Positions 44,107-52,750 of a stretch of 64,000 bases of DNA are shown here, piece after piece. Positions within the stretch are counted from its first letter, which is position 1; every line of letters starts with the position of its first letter. The notes below the pieces were generated by a model. It made no database searches, was not told the DNA's origin, and saw nothing but the letters and a program-made list of their open reading frames with translations. Source of the DNA: Oceanicola sp. 502str15 (GTDB lineage Bacteria > Pseudomonadota > Alphaproteobacteria > Rhodobacterales > Rhodobacteraceae). The stretch is taken from assembly GCF_024105635.1 (NCBI RefSeq), contig NZ_WYDQ01000001.1, positions 2,666,001 through 2,730,000 of the forward strand, written 5' to 3'. The position numbers and the translations under genes were made by a program.

Positions 44107-44135
44107 ATTTGACCTGTTCCATGACTTGGTCAAAT
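44107..44135. promoter_or_regulatory. ATTTGACC-N13-GGTCAAAT operator candidate
   Basis: Perfect 8-bp inverted arms, spacer 13 nt, followed directly by the TAACATGTTA palindrome (44135-44144) that ends at the MFS start codon. TTGACC could also serve as a -35 element. Regulator unknown. Confidence 0.5.
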
Positions 44136-44143
44136 AACATGTT

Positions 44144-45388
44144 ATGGACACTCGCACCCCTCTCCTCACCCCGGTCCTGATCGGCGGTTGCCTCGTCATC
44201 CTCGTCGGCTTCGCCATCCGGGCGAGCTTCGGGGTGTTCCAGATCCCCATCGCGCAGGAGTTCAACTGGCCCCGCGCCGAGTTCTCCCTCGCCATCGCCA
44301 TCCAGAACCTCGCATGGGGCATCGGCCAGCCGATCTTCGGCGCGATCGCCGAGAAGATCGGGGATCGCAAGGCCATCATCATGGGCGCCGTGCTCTATGC
44401 CATCGGCCTCGTCCTCTCCTCCGTCGCCGTCTCGCCGCTTCAGCACCAGCTGCTTGAAATCCTTGTCGGCTTCGGCGTCGCGGGCACCGGCTTCGGGGTC
44501 ATCCTCGCGGTGGTGGGCCGCGCCTCCTCGGACGAGAACCGCTCCATGTCGCTCGCCATCGCCACCGCCGCCGGCTCCGCCGGGCAGGTCTTCGGGGCGC
44601 CGCTGGCCGAGTGGATGCTGGGCTTCATGACATGGCAATCTGTCTTCCTCGTCTTCGCCGTCGCAATCCTCGCCGTGCTCGCGGTGCTGCCGATGATGCG
44701 CTCGCCCCAGCAGGCCAGCCGCGCCGAGCTTGAGGAATCCATCGGCCAGGTGCTCATCCGCGCCGCCAAGGACCCCTCCTTCACCCTGATCTTCCTCGGC
44801 TTCTTTTCCTGCGGCTACCAGCTCGCCTTCGTCACCGCCCACTTCCCCGCGCTGGTGGCCGAGATGTGCTCTCCCATTCAGGCCGGCGGCATGCTCGCGG
44901 GCCTCGGCATTTCCACCACCTCCGCCCTCGGGGCCATCGCCATCTCGCTGATCGGGCTGGCAAATATCGCCGGCACCCTCGCGGCGGGCTGGGCCGGCAA
45001 GCGCTACACCAAGAAATACCTGCTCGCGGGGATCTACACCGCCCGCACCATCATCGCCGGGGCCTTCATCCTGTTTCCGATCACCCCCGCCACGGTGCTG
45101 ATCTTCTCGGTGCTGATGGGCTCGCTCTGGCTGGCCACCGTGCCGCTCACCTCGGGCCTCGTCGCGCACATCTACGGGCTGCGCTACATGGGCACGCTCT
45201 ACGGCATCGTCTTCTTCAGCCACCAGCTCGGCAGCTTCATGGGGGTCTGGCTCGGCGGGCGGATGTATGACATCTATGGCGACTATACGATGGTCTGGTG
45301 GATCGGTGTCGGCGTGGGGGCCTTCTCGGCGCTCGTGCATCTCCCGATCCGCGAAAACCGCACGCCGCCACAAGGACTTGCCGCTTGA
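44144..45388 (+). CDS. major facilitator superfamily transporter
   Basis: A 414-residue protein with about 12 hydrophobic segments. It has the MFS signature loop after TM2 (AIAEKIGDRKAIIMG) and the OFA/monocarboxylate-like N-terminus FGVFQIPIAQEFNWPRAEFS. The substrate is not evident; carboxylates are typical of this group. No Shine-Dalgarno site precedes the ATG, which lies at the edge of a palindrome, so a leaderless or very short-leader mRNA is possible. It is coupled to the Sel1-like gene by TTGA. Confidence 0.88.
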   Translation: MDTRTPLLTPVLIGGCLVILVGFAIRASFGVFQIPIAQEFNWPRAEFSLAIAIQNLAWGIGQPIFGAIAEKIGDRKAIIMGAVLYAIGLVLSSVAVSPLQHQLLEILVGFGVAGTGFGVILAVVGRASSDENRSMSLAIATAAGSAGQVFGAPLAEWMLGFMTWQSVFLVFAVAILAVLAVLPMMRSPQQASRAELEESIGQVLIRAAKDPSFTLIFLGFFSCGYQLAFVTAHFPALVAEMCSPIQAGGMLAGLGISTTSALGAIAISLIGLANIAGTLAAGWAGKRYTKKYLLAGIYTARTIIAGAFILFPITPATVLIFSVLMGSLWLATVPLTSGLVAHIYGLRYMGTLYGIVFFSHQLGSFMGVWLGGRMYDIYGDYTMVWWIGVGVGAFSALVHLPIRENRTPPQGLAA

Positions 45389-46026
45389 TCCGCACCCTGC
45401 TCGCCGCCGCCCTCCTGCTTCTCAGCCCGCTCTCCGCCACCGCGAACGACACCCTCTCATGGGCCCGGGCCCAGCCCCAGCCGATGCGCACCGTGTTGCT
45501 GCGCATCGCCAAGGATCCGGCGCTGGTGAGCACTCTCAAGCAATGCCCCGGCGCGCTCTACCGGCGCAGCACCACCCGCTACCGCACCGACAAGAGCTGC
45601 GCCCGCAAGCCCAACGCCTGCCTCGATCGGTGCCTGAAGGGCGACCAGTCCTCCTGCTTCAACCTCGCCAACGCGATGCAAACCGCCGCGCCGCTGGAGG
45701 AGGAAAGCCAGTTCGCCTACCCGCTATATGCCCGCGCCTGCGCGCTCGGCAACGCCAACGCCTGCGTCAACGCGGCGGCCACCGCCCGCAACGGAAGCTG
45801 GCGCCCCGGCACCCGCCCCGCCCGCGCCACCGCGCCGCGCTGCCAGATCCAGACCTACACCGACGCCTGCGCCAACGGCGCCGCATGGGGCTGCTTCATG
45901 GAGGGCAACATCTACCGTGACGGCGCGCCGGGCACCGCCCGCAGCCAGGCCCGGGCCGATGCGCTCTACACCCGCGCCTGCGCCCTCGCGCCCAAGTCCG
46001 GGGCGTGCCGGCCCGACTACCGCTAA
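45385..46026 (+). CDS. secreted cysteine-rich Sel1/TPR-like protein
   Basis: A 213-residue exported protein. The start is TTG overlapping the MFS stop (TTGA), immediately giving a signal peptide IRTLLAAALLLLSPLSATA. The mature part has Sel1-like helical repeats with regularly spaced cysteines (CLDRCLKGDQSSCFNLANAM; YARACALGNANACVNAAA; YTDACANGAAWGCFMEGNIY; YTRACALAPKSGAC), resembling Hcp-type cysteine-paired repeats. The function is unknown. It is convergent with the hydrolase and shares 4 bases with it. Confidence 0.75.
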   Translation: MIRTLLAAALLLLSPLSATANDTLSWARAQPQPMRTVLLRIAKDPALVSTLKQCPGALYRRSTTRYRTDKSCARKPNACLDRCLKGDQSSCFNLANAMQTAAPLEEESQFAYPLYARACALGNANACVNAAATARNGSWRPGTRPARATAPRCQIQTYTDACANGAAWGCFMEGNIYRDGAPGTARSQARADALYTRACALAPKSGACRPDYR

Positions 46027-46955
46027 AGCCTTGGCGTAAAGCCCGAAAGCGCCTTGAGCACCTCGCGCGGATGGGTGTGCGGCAGCCCGTGGCCCGCCGC
46101 CTCCACCGTCACCTGCTCGGCCCCCGGCGCAATCCGCGCCAGCTTCTTCGAAGCGGCCCCGGCAATCAGCCCGTCCTCGCCACCCCAGACCGCCAGCATC
46201 GGCAGCCCCCGCGCCTCCAGCGCCTTCAGCGTGGGCCGCATATCCTCCGCCAGCATGTGCCGCAGCGACGAAAGCACCGCCCGCCGATAGCCCCGCGTCC
46301 GGCTCTCCAGCGCCAGCCGCGCCGTGATGTTCTCCACCGATGAGGGCCCCTGCCGCGCCGCCTTACGCGCCGCCGCCCGCAGCCCGATCCCCGAGAAGGT
46401 GGCCCAGAGCCAGTCGCCCAGCACCGGGGTTGCCGTGCAGAAGCGGGTGAACCCGTCCATCCGGTGGCCCAGCCCGGCGGGGGCCAGCATGGCAAGGCCG
46501 CGCACCTGCGCCGGGTTGGCCTCTGCAAAGGCCGCCGCAATCGCCGCGCCCATCGAGTAGCCCACCAGCAGCACCGGCTTGCCCCCGGCCTCGGCCTCGA
46601 TCACCCCGGCAAGCTGGCGGGTGAACAGGGCTCGGTTCTGCGCCCCGCCCGGCGTGTCCGATCCGCCCCGCCCCCACAGGTCATGGCGCACCACCTGCCA
46701 GCCCTGCACCACCAACCCGGCGGCAATGGCGTCGAACACCCAGGCCGGGGTGGTCAGCCCGTGCACCAGCACCGCCACCCGGCGACCCTTCAGCCCGTCC
46801 TTTGTCACATGGGTGCGCCCGTCGGCCAGCCGCAGCATCCGCCCGGCCAGCCCCTGCCGCGCCGCCTGTCGCGGGCGGCACATGAGCCATGCAAACAAGG
46901 GCGGCCCAACAAGTACGGCGGCCAGCGCCGCGGCGATCCAGAGCCCGGGCGTCAC
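46023..46955 (-). CDS. alpha/beta hydrolase with N-terminal membrane segment
   Basis: A 310-residue hydrolase. It has an N-terminal hydrophobic helix (LWIAAALAAVLVGPPLFAWL, residues 5-24), oxyanion region VAVLVHGLTTPAW, nucleophile elbow LLVGYSMGAAIAA, acid VWGGEDGLI and histidine VEAAGHGLPHTHP. An esterase or lipase acting near the membrane is likely. The start is GTG in a GTGA overlap with the cyclodeaminase stop. Last gene of a three-gene unit. Confidence 0.88.
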   Translation of the reverse strand: MTPGLWIAAALAAVLVGPPLFAWLMCRPRQAARQGLAGRMLRLADGRTHVTKDGLKGRRVAVLVHGLTTPAWVFDAIAAGLVVQGWQVVRHDLWGRGGSDTPGGAQNRALFTRQLAGVIEAEAGGKPVLLVGYSMGAAIAAAFAEANPAQVRGLAMLAPAGLGHRMDGFTRFCTATPVLGDWLWATFSGIGLRAAARKAARQGPSSVENITARLALESRTRGYRRAVLSSLRHMLAEDMRPTLKALEARGLPMLAVWGGEDGLIAGAASKKLARIAPGAEQVTVEAAGHGLPHTHPREVLKALSGFTPRL

Positions 46956-47863
46956 GCCCCGACCCGGTCGAGAATATGCCGGGCGGTCATCAGGTCCAGA
47001 TGCGCCCCGCCGCCGTTCTTGGCCACGGTGATCTCCTCCGCGCTCTCCCGGCGCACGGCGTCGAGCTGGTAGTAATCCGCCACGATATCGCCCTCACCGA
47101 TCACCCCCCGCGCCAGCGGATCCTTCAGCTCCCCGATATGCCCCACCGTGGTGGCGCGGGAATCCACAAACAGCCGCGCCCGTGTCAGCACCGCGTCATC
47201 CGCCTCGCGCATGTCGGGCCGATAGGCCCCGATCAGGTCGATATGCTGGCCCGGTTGCAGCCACTCGCCCTTCAGCACCGGCTCCGTGCTCATCGTCGCC
47301 GTGGCGATGATATCGGCCGCCGCAACCGCCTCGGCCAGATCCTCCGCCACCGCGGCGCCGGTCTTTTCCGCAAGCGCCTCGGCCCGCGCTTTTGTGCGGT
47401 TCCACAGCGTGAACTTCGCCCCCGAAAAGGCCGCCCCATAGGCCTCGATCAGCGTGCCCGCCACCGTGCCCGCCCCGAGGATCAGGATGTTGCGGCTCTC
47501 GGGCCGCGCCAGCCGGCGGGCCGCTAGCAGGCTGTCGCCCGCCGTCTTCCACTTGGTCACGAGGTGAAAGTCCACGAAGGCCTCCGCCTCGCCGGTGCGG
47601 TCGGAAAACAGCGTCACCGCGCCGTTCACCGCAGGCTTGCCCGCCGCCGCATTGCCCGGAAAGATCGTCGCCGTCTTCACCAGCGAGCCCAGCCCGTCGA
47701 TCCATGCCGCCCGGCTCAGAAGCGTGTCGTCGCGACGGTAAAGAAAGCTGTCTTCGATCTCGGCCCGGGGCAGCGCGTGGCCCGCGGCCAGCGCGTCGGT
47801 CAGGGCGATCCAGTCCAGCGCGGCTTCGCCCTGTTCATAAGTTATAAACTTCGGTGTGGTCAT
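46952..47863 (-). CDS. ornithine cyclodeaminase / mu-crystallin family protein
   Basis: A 303-residue NAD(P)-dependent enzyme of the OCD/mu-crystallin family. The nucleotide-binding ILILGAGTVAGTLIEAY, the SRAAWIDGLGSLVKTATIFPGN substrate region and TATMSTEPVLKGEWL are present. Members cyclise ornithine or reduce/oxidise imino acids; the substrate here is not fixed. The ATG overlaps the HAD stop (ATGA) and its own stop overlaps the hydrolase start. Confidence 0.85.
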   Translation of the reverse strand: MTTPKFITYEQGEAALDWIALTDALAAGHALPRAEIEDSFLYRRDDTLLSRAAWIDGLGSLVKTATIFPGNAAAGKPAVNGAVTLFSDRTGEAEAFVDFHLVTKWKTAGDSLLAARRLARPESRNILILGAGTVAGTLIEAYGAAFSGAKFTLWNRTKARAEALAEKTGAAVAEDLAEAVAAADIIATATMSTEPVLKGEWLQPGQHIDLIGAYRPDMREADDAVLTRARLFVDSRATTVGHIGELKDPLARGVIGEGDIVADYYQLDAVRRESAEEITVAKNGGGAHLDLMTARHILDRVGA

Positions 47864-48480
47864 CTTGCGTTGTCCTCGGTGAGCAGGCCCTCGGTCACGA
47901 GCCTTTTCGCCAACCCCTCCGGCCCCTCGAACAGATGGGTCTGCCAGCCGCGCGATTTGGCCATGGCAATGTTGTCGGACCGGTCGTCTGCAAACAGCAG
48001 CTCGCCCGGTGCCACGCCGCAGTCGTCCTCGACGGCGGCGTAAATCTCGGGGTCGGGCTTGGCCATCTTCATATGGCCGGAAATATAGCGCCGGTCGAAC
48101 TCGGCCAGAAACGGGTAGTGGCTCTCGCCCAGCTCGAAGCTCTGGATACCGAAGTTCGACAGAGCGAAGACGGGCACACCGCCCGCCCGGAGCGCCCTGA
48201 GCAGGCGCACCGAATGGTCGATGGCAGGCTGCGCCATCTCGATCCAGCGGTCGTGCCAAAGCGTGATCTCACCGCGCCAGTCGGGGTTGGCCGCCGCCGT
48301 CTCCATCACCATGTCGCGAAAGGTCTCGCCCCGGTCCACGCGGTCGTTCATCCCGTGCAGGTCGACCTCGGCAAACAGCCGCTCCCGCCGCTCCCGCCCG
48401 ATCTCGGCATCATAGAACCGCTCGGGGTTCCACTCGATGAGCACATTGCCGATGTCGAAGATGACGGCGCTGACAGGCAT
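47860..48480 (-). CDS. HAD-family hydrolase
   Basis: A 206-residue haloacid-dehalogenase-type phosphatase: motif I FDIGNVLIEWNP (an Asp followed by IG, lacking the usual second DxD Asp at +2, as in YihX-like members), motif II ALSNFG, motif III lysine in HMKMAKPDPEIY and motif IV LLFADDRSDNI. The YihX-like alpha-D-glucose-1-phosphatases are closest in pattern. AAAGGAAT precedes the ATG. First gene of the operon with the cyclodeaminase and hydrolase. Confidence 0.85.
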   Translation of the reverse strand: MPVSAVIFDIGNVLIEWNPERFYDAEIGRERRERLFAEVDLHGMNDRVDRGETFRDMVMETAAANPDWRGEITLWHDRWIEMAQPAIDHSVRLLRALRAGGVPVFALSNFGIQSFELGESHYPFLAEFDRRYISGHMKMAKPDPEIYAAVEDDCGVAPGELLFADDRSDNIAMAKSRGWQTHLFEGPEGLAKRLVTEGLLTEDNAR

Positions 48481-48615
48481 GGGGATTCCTTTCCGGGGAG
48501 GCTTCGGGCGAACTCAACCATCTGACGTTGCGGCCCTCAACCCCTGGCGCGCCCCGCCCCGGTTGCCCGCCCCGCCCCCGGAGCTACACTTACCTCAACG
48601 GCAGAGGAGGCCCCC

Positions 48616-49791
48616 ATGGACGATATCGTGATTCTCGACGGCGCGCGCACCGCCATCGGCACCTTCGGCGGGGCGCTCTCCGCCACCGCCCCCACCGCCC
48701 TCGGCGCCGCCGTGGCCCGCGAGGCCATGGCCCGCTCCGGCGTCGAGCCGGGCCAGATCGGCCATGTCGTCTACGGCCATGTCATCAACACCGAACCGCG
48801 CGACATGTATCTCTCCCGCGTCGCCGCGATCGACGCTGGCATCCCCGAGAGCACCCCGGCGATGAACGTCAACCGCCTCTGCGGCTCCGGCGCGCAGGCC
48901 ATCGTCTCGGCCACGCAGGCGCTTGCCCTTGGCGATGCCGACTTTGCCATCGCCGGCGGCGCCGAAAGCATGAGCCGCTCGCCCTACATCATGCCGGAAG
49001 CCCGCTGGGGTCAGAAGATGGGCGATATCAAGTCCCTGGACATGATGCTCGGCGCGCTCAACTGTCCCTTCGGCACCGGCCACATGGGCATCACGGCCGA
49101 AAATGTCGCCGCCGAACATCAGGTCAGCCGCGCCGATCAGGACAATTTCGCGCTCGAAAGCCAGAACCGGGCCGCCGCAGCGATTGCCGAGGGCCGCTTC
49201 CAGAGCCAGATCGTTCCGGTCGAGATCCGCGTGAAGCGCGAGATGGTCCCCTTCGCCACCGACGAGCACCCCAAGGCCACCTCCGCCGAAAAGCTCGCCG
49301 GCCTGCGCCCCGCCTTCCAGAAAGACGGCACGGTGACGGCAGGCAACGCGAGCGGAATCAACGATGGCGCCGCCGCGCTGGTGATGGCCCGCGCCGAAGC
49401 CGCCGAAAAGGCCGGCCTGAAGCCCCGCGCCCGCGTCATCGGCTATGCCCACGCAGGCGTTTCGCCCCATGTCATGGGCATCGGCCCGGTCCCCGCCGTG
49501 CAAGCGCTCTGCGCGCGCACCGGGCTTTCGGTCGATGATTTCGACGTGATCGAAAGCAACGAGGCCTTCGCCGCGCAGGCCATCGCCGTCAATCGCGGGC
49601 TCGGGTTGGATGGGGCAAAGGTCAACCCCAACGGCGGCGCGATTGCCCTTGGTCACCCGGTCGGGGCAACCGGCGCGATCATCACCATCAAGGCGCTCTA
49701 CGAGCTTGAAAGAACAGGCGGAAAACGTGCGCTTGTGACCATGTGCATCGGCGGCGGCCAGGGCATTGCGCTGGCGCTCGAGGCGCTCTGA
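48616..49791 (+). CDS. acetyl-CoA acyltransferase / thiolase
   Basis: A 391-residue thiolase. The nucleophile is Cys89 (NRLCGSGAQAIVSAT), with VNPNGGAIALGHPVGATG and the C-terminal CIGGGQGIAL. It condenses or cleaves acyl-CoA units, in beta-oxidation, PHB synthesis or the ethylmalonyl-CoA pathway; sequence alone suggests a BktB/PhaA-like role. GAGGAGG precedes the ATG. It is not in an operon. Confidence 0.93.
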   Translation: MDDIVILDGARTAIGTFGGALSATAPTALGAAVAREAMARSGVEPGQIGHVVYGHVINTEPRDMYLSRVAAIDAGIPESTPAMNVNRLCGSGAQAIVSATQALALGDADFAIAGGAESMSRSPYIMPEARWGQKMGDIKSLDMMLGALNCPFGTGHMGITAENVAAEHQVSRADQDNFALESQNRAAAAIAEGRFQSQIVPVEIRVKREMVPFATDEHPKATSAEKLAGLRPAFQKDGTVTAGNASGINDGAAALVMARAEAAEKAGLKPRARVIGYAHAGVSPHVMGIGPVPAVQALCARTGLSVDDFDVIESNEAFAAQAIAVNRGLGLDGAKVNPNGGAIALGHPVGATGAIITIKALYELERTGGKRALVTMCIGGGQGIALALEAL

Positions 49792-49806
49792 ACCCGGCGG
49801 AGGGCT

Positions 49807-50499
49807 TCACTCGAAGCTGAAGCTCTCCAGCACCCGCCCGCTCAGCGAAGACGGAAAATCATCGGGCGAGGTGATCGGCACCGCCTCCTCCGAGATCTGC
49901 GCCAGCGCCACCACGCCCGCCTCGACCTCGGGGTTGGGCAGGCCCACAAGCCGCCAGTGCATCTTGCCGAAATCGGGGTGGGCATAGGTGCCGAAGATCT
50001 CCACCGCCGTATGCCCTCCCACCTCGACCTTGCGGGTGTTGCTGCGGCTGGCCTCGGCCTTGCCGTCGATCAGCCCGGGCACGATGAGGGCGCTCATGAT
50101 CTCCATCAGGTAGTTCAGCCGGGGCTCTTCATCGTCTGACATCGGCAGGGTCAGCTCGCTGAACGTCACCGCCTCGATCAGCCCGCCCGCCTCGGTCGAG
50201 AACACGAACTTCACCAGCCCCACCTGCGGCGTTTCCACCACCCGGCTCTGGTAGCTGCCATCGCCCGACAGCGGCACCACCACGGCAAAGGGCGCGGCCT
50301 CGGGCTTGCCGTGCTTGGTCAGGTAGTCGGCATCCGCCTTGAAGGTCTCGCCCGCCACCACATCCTGCGACGCCCGCAGGTTCAGCTTGAACCCGGCAAG
50401 CTCCTCGGCCTGCACCGCGCTCTGCGATTGCGCCGCAAGCGGGCTGGCAAGGGTGAGGGAGAGCGTGAGGGCCGTCAGAATGGCAGTGAAGCGCGGCAT
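49807..50499 (-). CDS. secreted protein, paralogue of the next gene
   Basis: A 230-residue exported protein with a signal peptide (FTAILTALTLSLTLASPLAA, about residues 4-23). The C-terminal half (VEVGGHTAVEIFGTYAHPD, LVGLPNPEVEAGVVALAQI, LSGRVLESFSF) lines up with the neighbour at 50568-51299, so the two are tandem paralogues. I do not recognise a named family. It shares direction with its paralogue, 68 nt downstream. Confidence 0.7.
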   Translation of the reverse strand: MPRFTAILTALTLSLTLASPLAAQSQSAVQAEELAGFKLNLRASQDVVAGETFKADADYLTKHGKPEAAPFAVVVPLSGDGSYQSRVVETPQVGLVKFVFSTEAGGLIEAVTFSELTLPMSDDEEPRLNYLMEIMSALIVPGLIDGKAEASRSNTRKVEVGGHTAVEIFGTYAHPDFGKMHWRLVGLPNPEVEAGVVALAQISEEAVPITSPDDFPSSLSGRVLESFSFE

Positions 50500-50567
50500 G
50501 AAAAGGCATCCGTCTTTGAAAAGGGCTGCACCCACTCTACGCAGTCCCGCCCCAAGAGGGGAAGCCC

Positions 50568-51299
50568 CTACTCCGACCCCGCACCGCCCTGCTCCTGCGC
50601 ACTCTCGCGCACCGGCGGAGCGGTGAGTCGCAGGGTCGACAGCGCCTTGCCGGTCAGGCTGGGGCCAAAGTCGCCGCCCTCGATCGCCAGATGCGCCTGG
50701 TTGATATGGCTTACGGCATAAAGGCTTTCGGCGCGCTCCGGGTCGGGCAGCGCGATGAAGCGATAGCTGTAGCGTGCCTCGTCGCGCGGATCGAGGTAGG
50801 TGCCGCGCAGCTCCATCGCCCGGTAGCCCTCGCCCGCGCCCACCCGCACCTCGCGAACCGGCTCGGCGGTGACATCCTCGAATTTCCGGCCCAGCAGCGC
50901 GGGCCCCTGCTCGGCGAGCTTGGGGCCGATGGCGGCAAGGCGCTCGTCCATGTCCGCAAGCGGAATACGGATCGGCGCCATGAACAGGCTTTCAAGGAAG
51001 GTCTCGTCGATGGCCCGGAAGTTGAACTGCACCACGCCGCCCTCGGGCAGCTCTTCTACGCCGATGGTATGGGTCTGCTCGGGCCGCTTGGGCAGGATCA
51101 CGGTGAAGGCCACGCCCGGCGCCTGCCCGGTGCGCGACACAAAGCCCTGATCCACGCGGTAGGTGCGCCCAATCACCACCTGCTCGCCCACCGCGCCGCT
51201 CACGTCGGCCGGGCCGCCACGACGCATCGCCTCCCGGGCAACCAGAAGGCTCCCCGCGATGAGGACGGCAAGGATGATTAGGTTAATCGGACGAAACAT
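50568..51299 (-). CDS. membrane-anchored protein, paralogue of the previous gene
   Basis: A 243-residue protein with an uncleaved-looking N-terminal anchor (INLIILAVLIAGSLLVARE, residues 5-23) and a periplasmic domain. It shares MELRGTYLDPRDEARYSYRF, IALPDPERAESLYAVSHI and LTGKALSTLRL with the secreted paralogue in the same order. The start at 51299 was preferred to a frame from 51353 because it places the anchor at the N-terminus. Function unknown. Confidence 0.7.
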   Translation of the reverse strand: MFRPINLIILAVLIAGSLLVAREAMRRGGPADVSGAVGEQVVIGRTYRVDQGFVSRTGQAPGVAFTVILPKRPEQTHTIGVEELPEGGVVQFNFRAIDETFLESLFMAPIRIPLADMDERLAAIGPKLAEQGPALLGRKFEDVTAEPVREVRVGAGEGYRAMELRGTYLDPRDEARYSYRFIALPDPERAESLYAVSHINQAHLAIEGGDFGPSLTGKALSTLRLTAPPVRESAQEQGGAGSE

Positions 51300-51412
51300 C
51301 GGCCACTCTGCTCGGTTTTTCGCAACACTATTCAAGCGCCGCGCCGCCCGCAATGCGCAGTTGCACCGCGCCCCGCTTCAATGCTCTATGATGCCGAGCA
51401 GGGGGCAGGCAC

Positions 51413-52750
51413 ATGGCAGAAATATCGGCGAAAAAGCGCATCTGGGGCTGGTTCTTCTTCGATTGGGCCTCCCAGCCCTACAACACCCTGTTGCTCACCT
51501 TCATCTTCGCGCCCTACGTCGGCTCGGTGCTGGAAGACGGCAGCCAGGCCCAGGCGGCCTGGGGCTTCGGCGTGGGCGCAGCGGGCATCGTGATTGCCAT
51601 TCTGGCGCCGATCCTCGGGGCCATGGCCGACACCTCGGGGCGGCGGGTACGCTGGATCTGGGGCTTCTCGGTGCTCTACGTCCTCGGCGCCTACGGCCTC
51701 TGGTGGGCCGAGCCGACCGACTTCGACCTGACCCGCACGCTCATCCTCTTCGCCATCGGCCTGATCGGCATGGAGTTTGCCACGATCTTCACCAACTCCA
51801 TGCTCCCCGACCTCGGCACCCGCGAGGAGATCGGCCGCATCTCCGGCAACGGCTGGGCCTTCGGCTACGTGGGTGGGCTGTTTGCGCTGGTCATCATGCT
51901 GGTCTTCCTCGCCGAAAGCCCGACAACCGGCAAGACCATGGCCGGGTTCTCGCCGCTCTTCGGGCTCGATCCCGAAACCCGCGAAGGCACCCGCGCCGTG
52001 GGGCCGCTCACCGCGATATGGTACGTGATCTTCATGGTGCCCTTCTTCCTCTGGGTCCGCGATCCGCGCCGCGAGAAGCCCTCTGCCGGCGCGGTGAAAA
52101 AGGCGCTCTCCGGGCTGGGCAACACCCTGCGCACCTTGCCGCAATCGCCCTCGCTGCTGGCCTATCTGACCTCGTCGATGTTCTACCGCGATGCGCTGAA
52201 CGGCATGTATACCTTCGGCGGCATCTACGCCGCGGGCGTGCTCGGCTGGTCGGTGGTGCAAACCGGCATCTTCGGCATTCTCGCCATCATCACCGGCGCC
52301 GTCTTCGCCTGGCTCGGCGGGCGGGCCGATACCACATTCGGCCCCAAGCCGGTGATCGTGACCTGCGTGATCGTGCTGACCGGCGTGGCCATTTCGGTGG
52401 TGACGGTCAGCCGCGAGTCGGTCTTCCTCCTGCCCGTCGGCCCCGAGAGCCAGCTGCCCGACTTCGCCTTCTACTTCCTCGGCGCGGTGATCGGCGCGGC
52501 AGGCGGGGTGCTTCAGGCGGCCTCGCGCACCATGATGGTCCGTCAGGCCAACCCGGCCCGGATGACAGAGGCCTTCGGGCTCTACGCGCTGGCCGGCAAG
52601 GCCACCTCCTTCATCGCCCCCATCTCCATCGGCGTGGCCACCACGCTCACCGGATCACAGCAACTTGGGGTCTCGCCGCTGATCGCCCTCTTCATTATCG
52701 GCCTCGTTCTGCTACTCTGGGTCAAACCGGACGGAGCAGAAACGCAATGA
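51413..52750 (+). CDS. UMF1-family MFS permease
   Basis: A 445-residue transporter of the UMF1/Atg22-like family: N-terminal WGWFFFDWASQPYNTLLLTF, LAPILGAMADTSGRRV and LPDLGTREEIGRISGNGWAF, with about 12 transmembrane segments. Substrates are unknown; amino acids are suggested for Atg22 relatives. Its stop overlaps the mepA start (ATGA). Confidence 0.9.
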   Translation: MAEISAKKRIWGWFFFDWASQPYNTLLLTFIFAPYVGSVLEDGSQAQAAWGFGVGAAGIVIAILAPILGAMADTSGRRVRWIWGFSVLYVLGAYGLWWAEPTDFDLTRTLILFAIGLIGMEFATIFTNSMLPDLGTREEIGRISGNGWAFGYVGGLFALVIMLVFLAESPTTGKTMAGFSPLFGLDPETREGTRAVGPLTAIWYVIFMVPFFLWVRDPRREKPSAGAVKKALSGLGNTLRTLPQSPSLLAYLTSSMFYRDALNGMYTFGGIYAAGVLGWSVVQTGIFGILAIITGAVFAWLGGRADTTFGPKPVIVTCVIVLTGVAISVVTVSRESVFLLPVGPESQLPDFAFYFLGAVIGAAGGVLQAASRTMMVRQANPARMTEAFGLYALAGKATSFIAPISIGVATTLTGSQQLGVSPLIALFIIGLVLLLWVKPDGAETQ

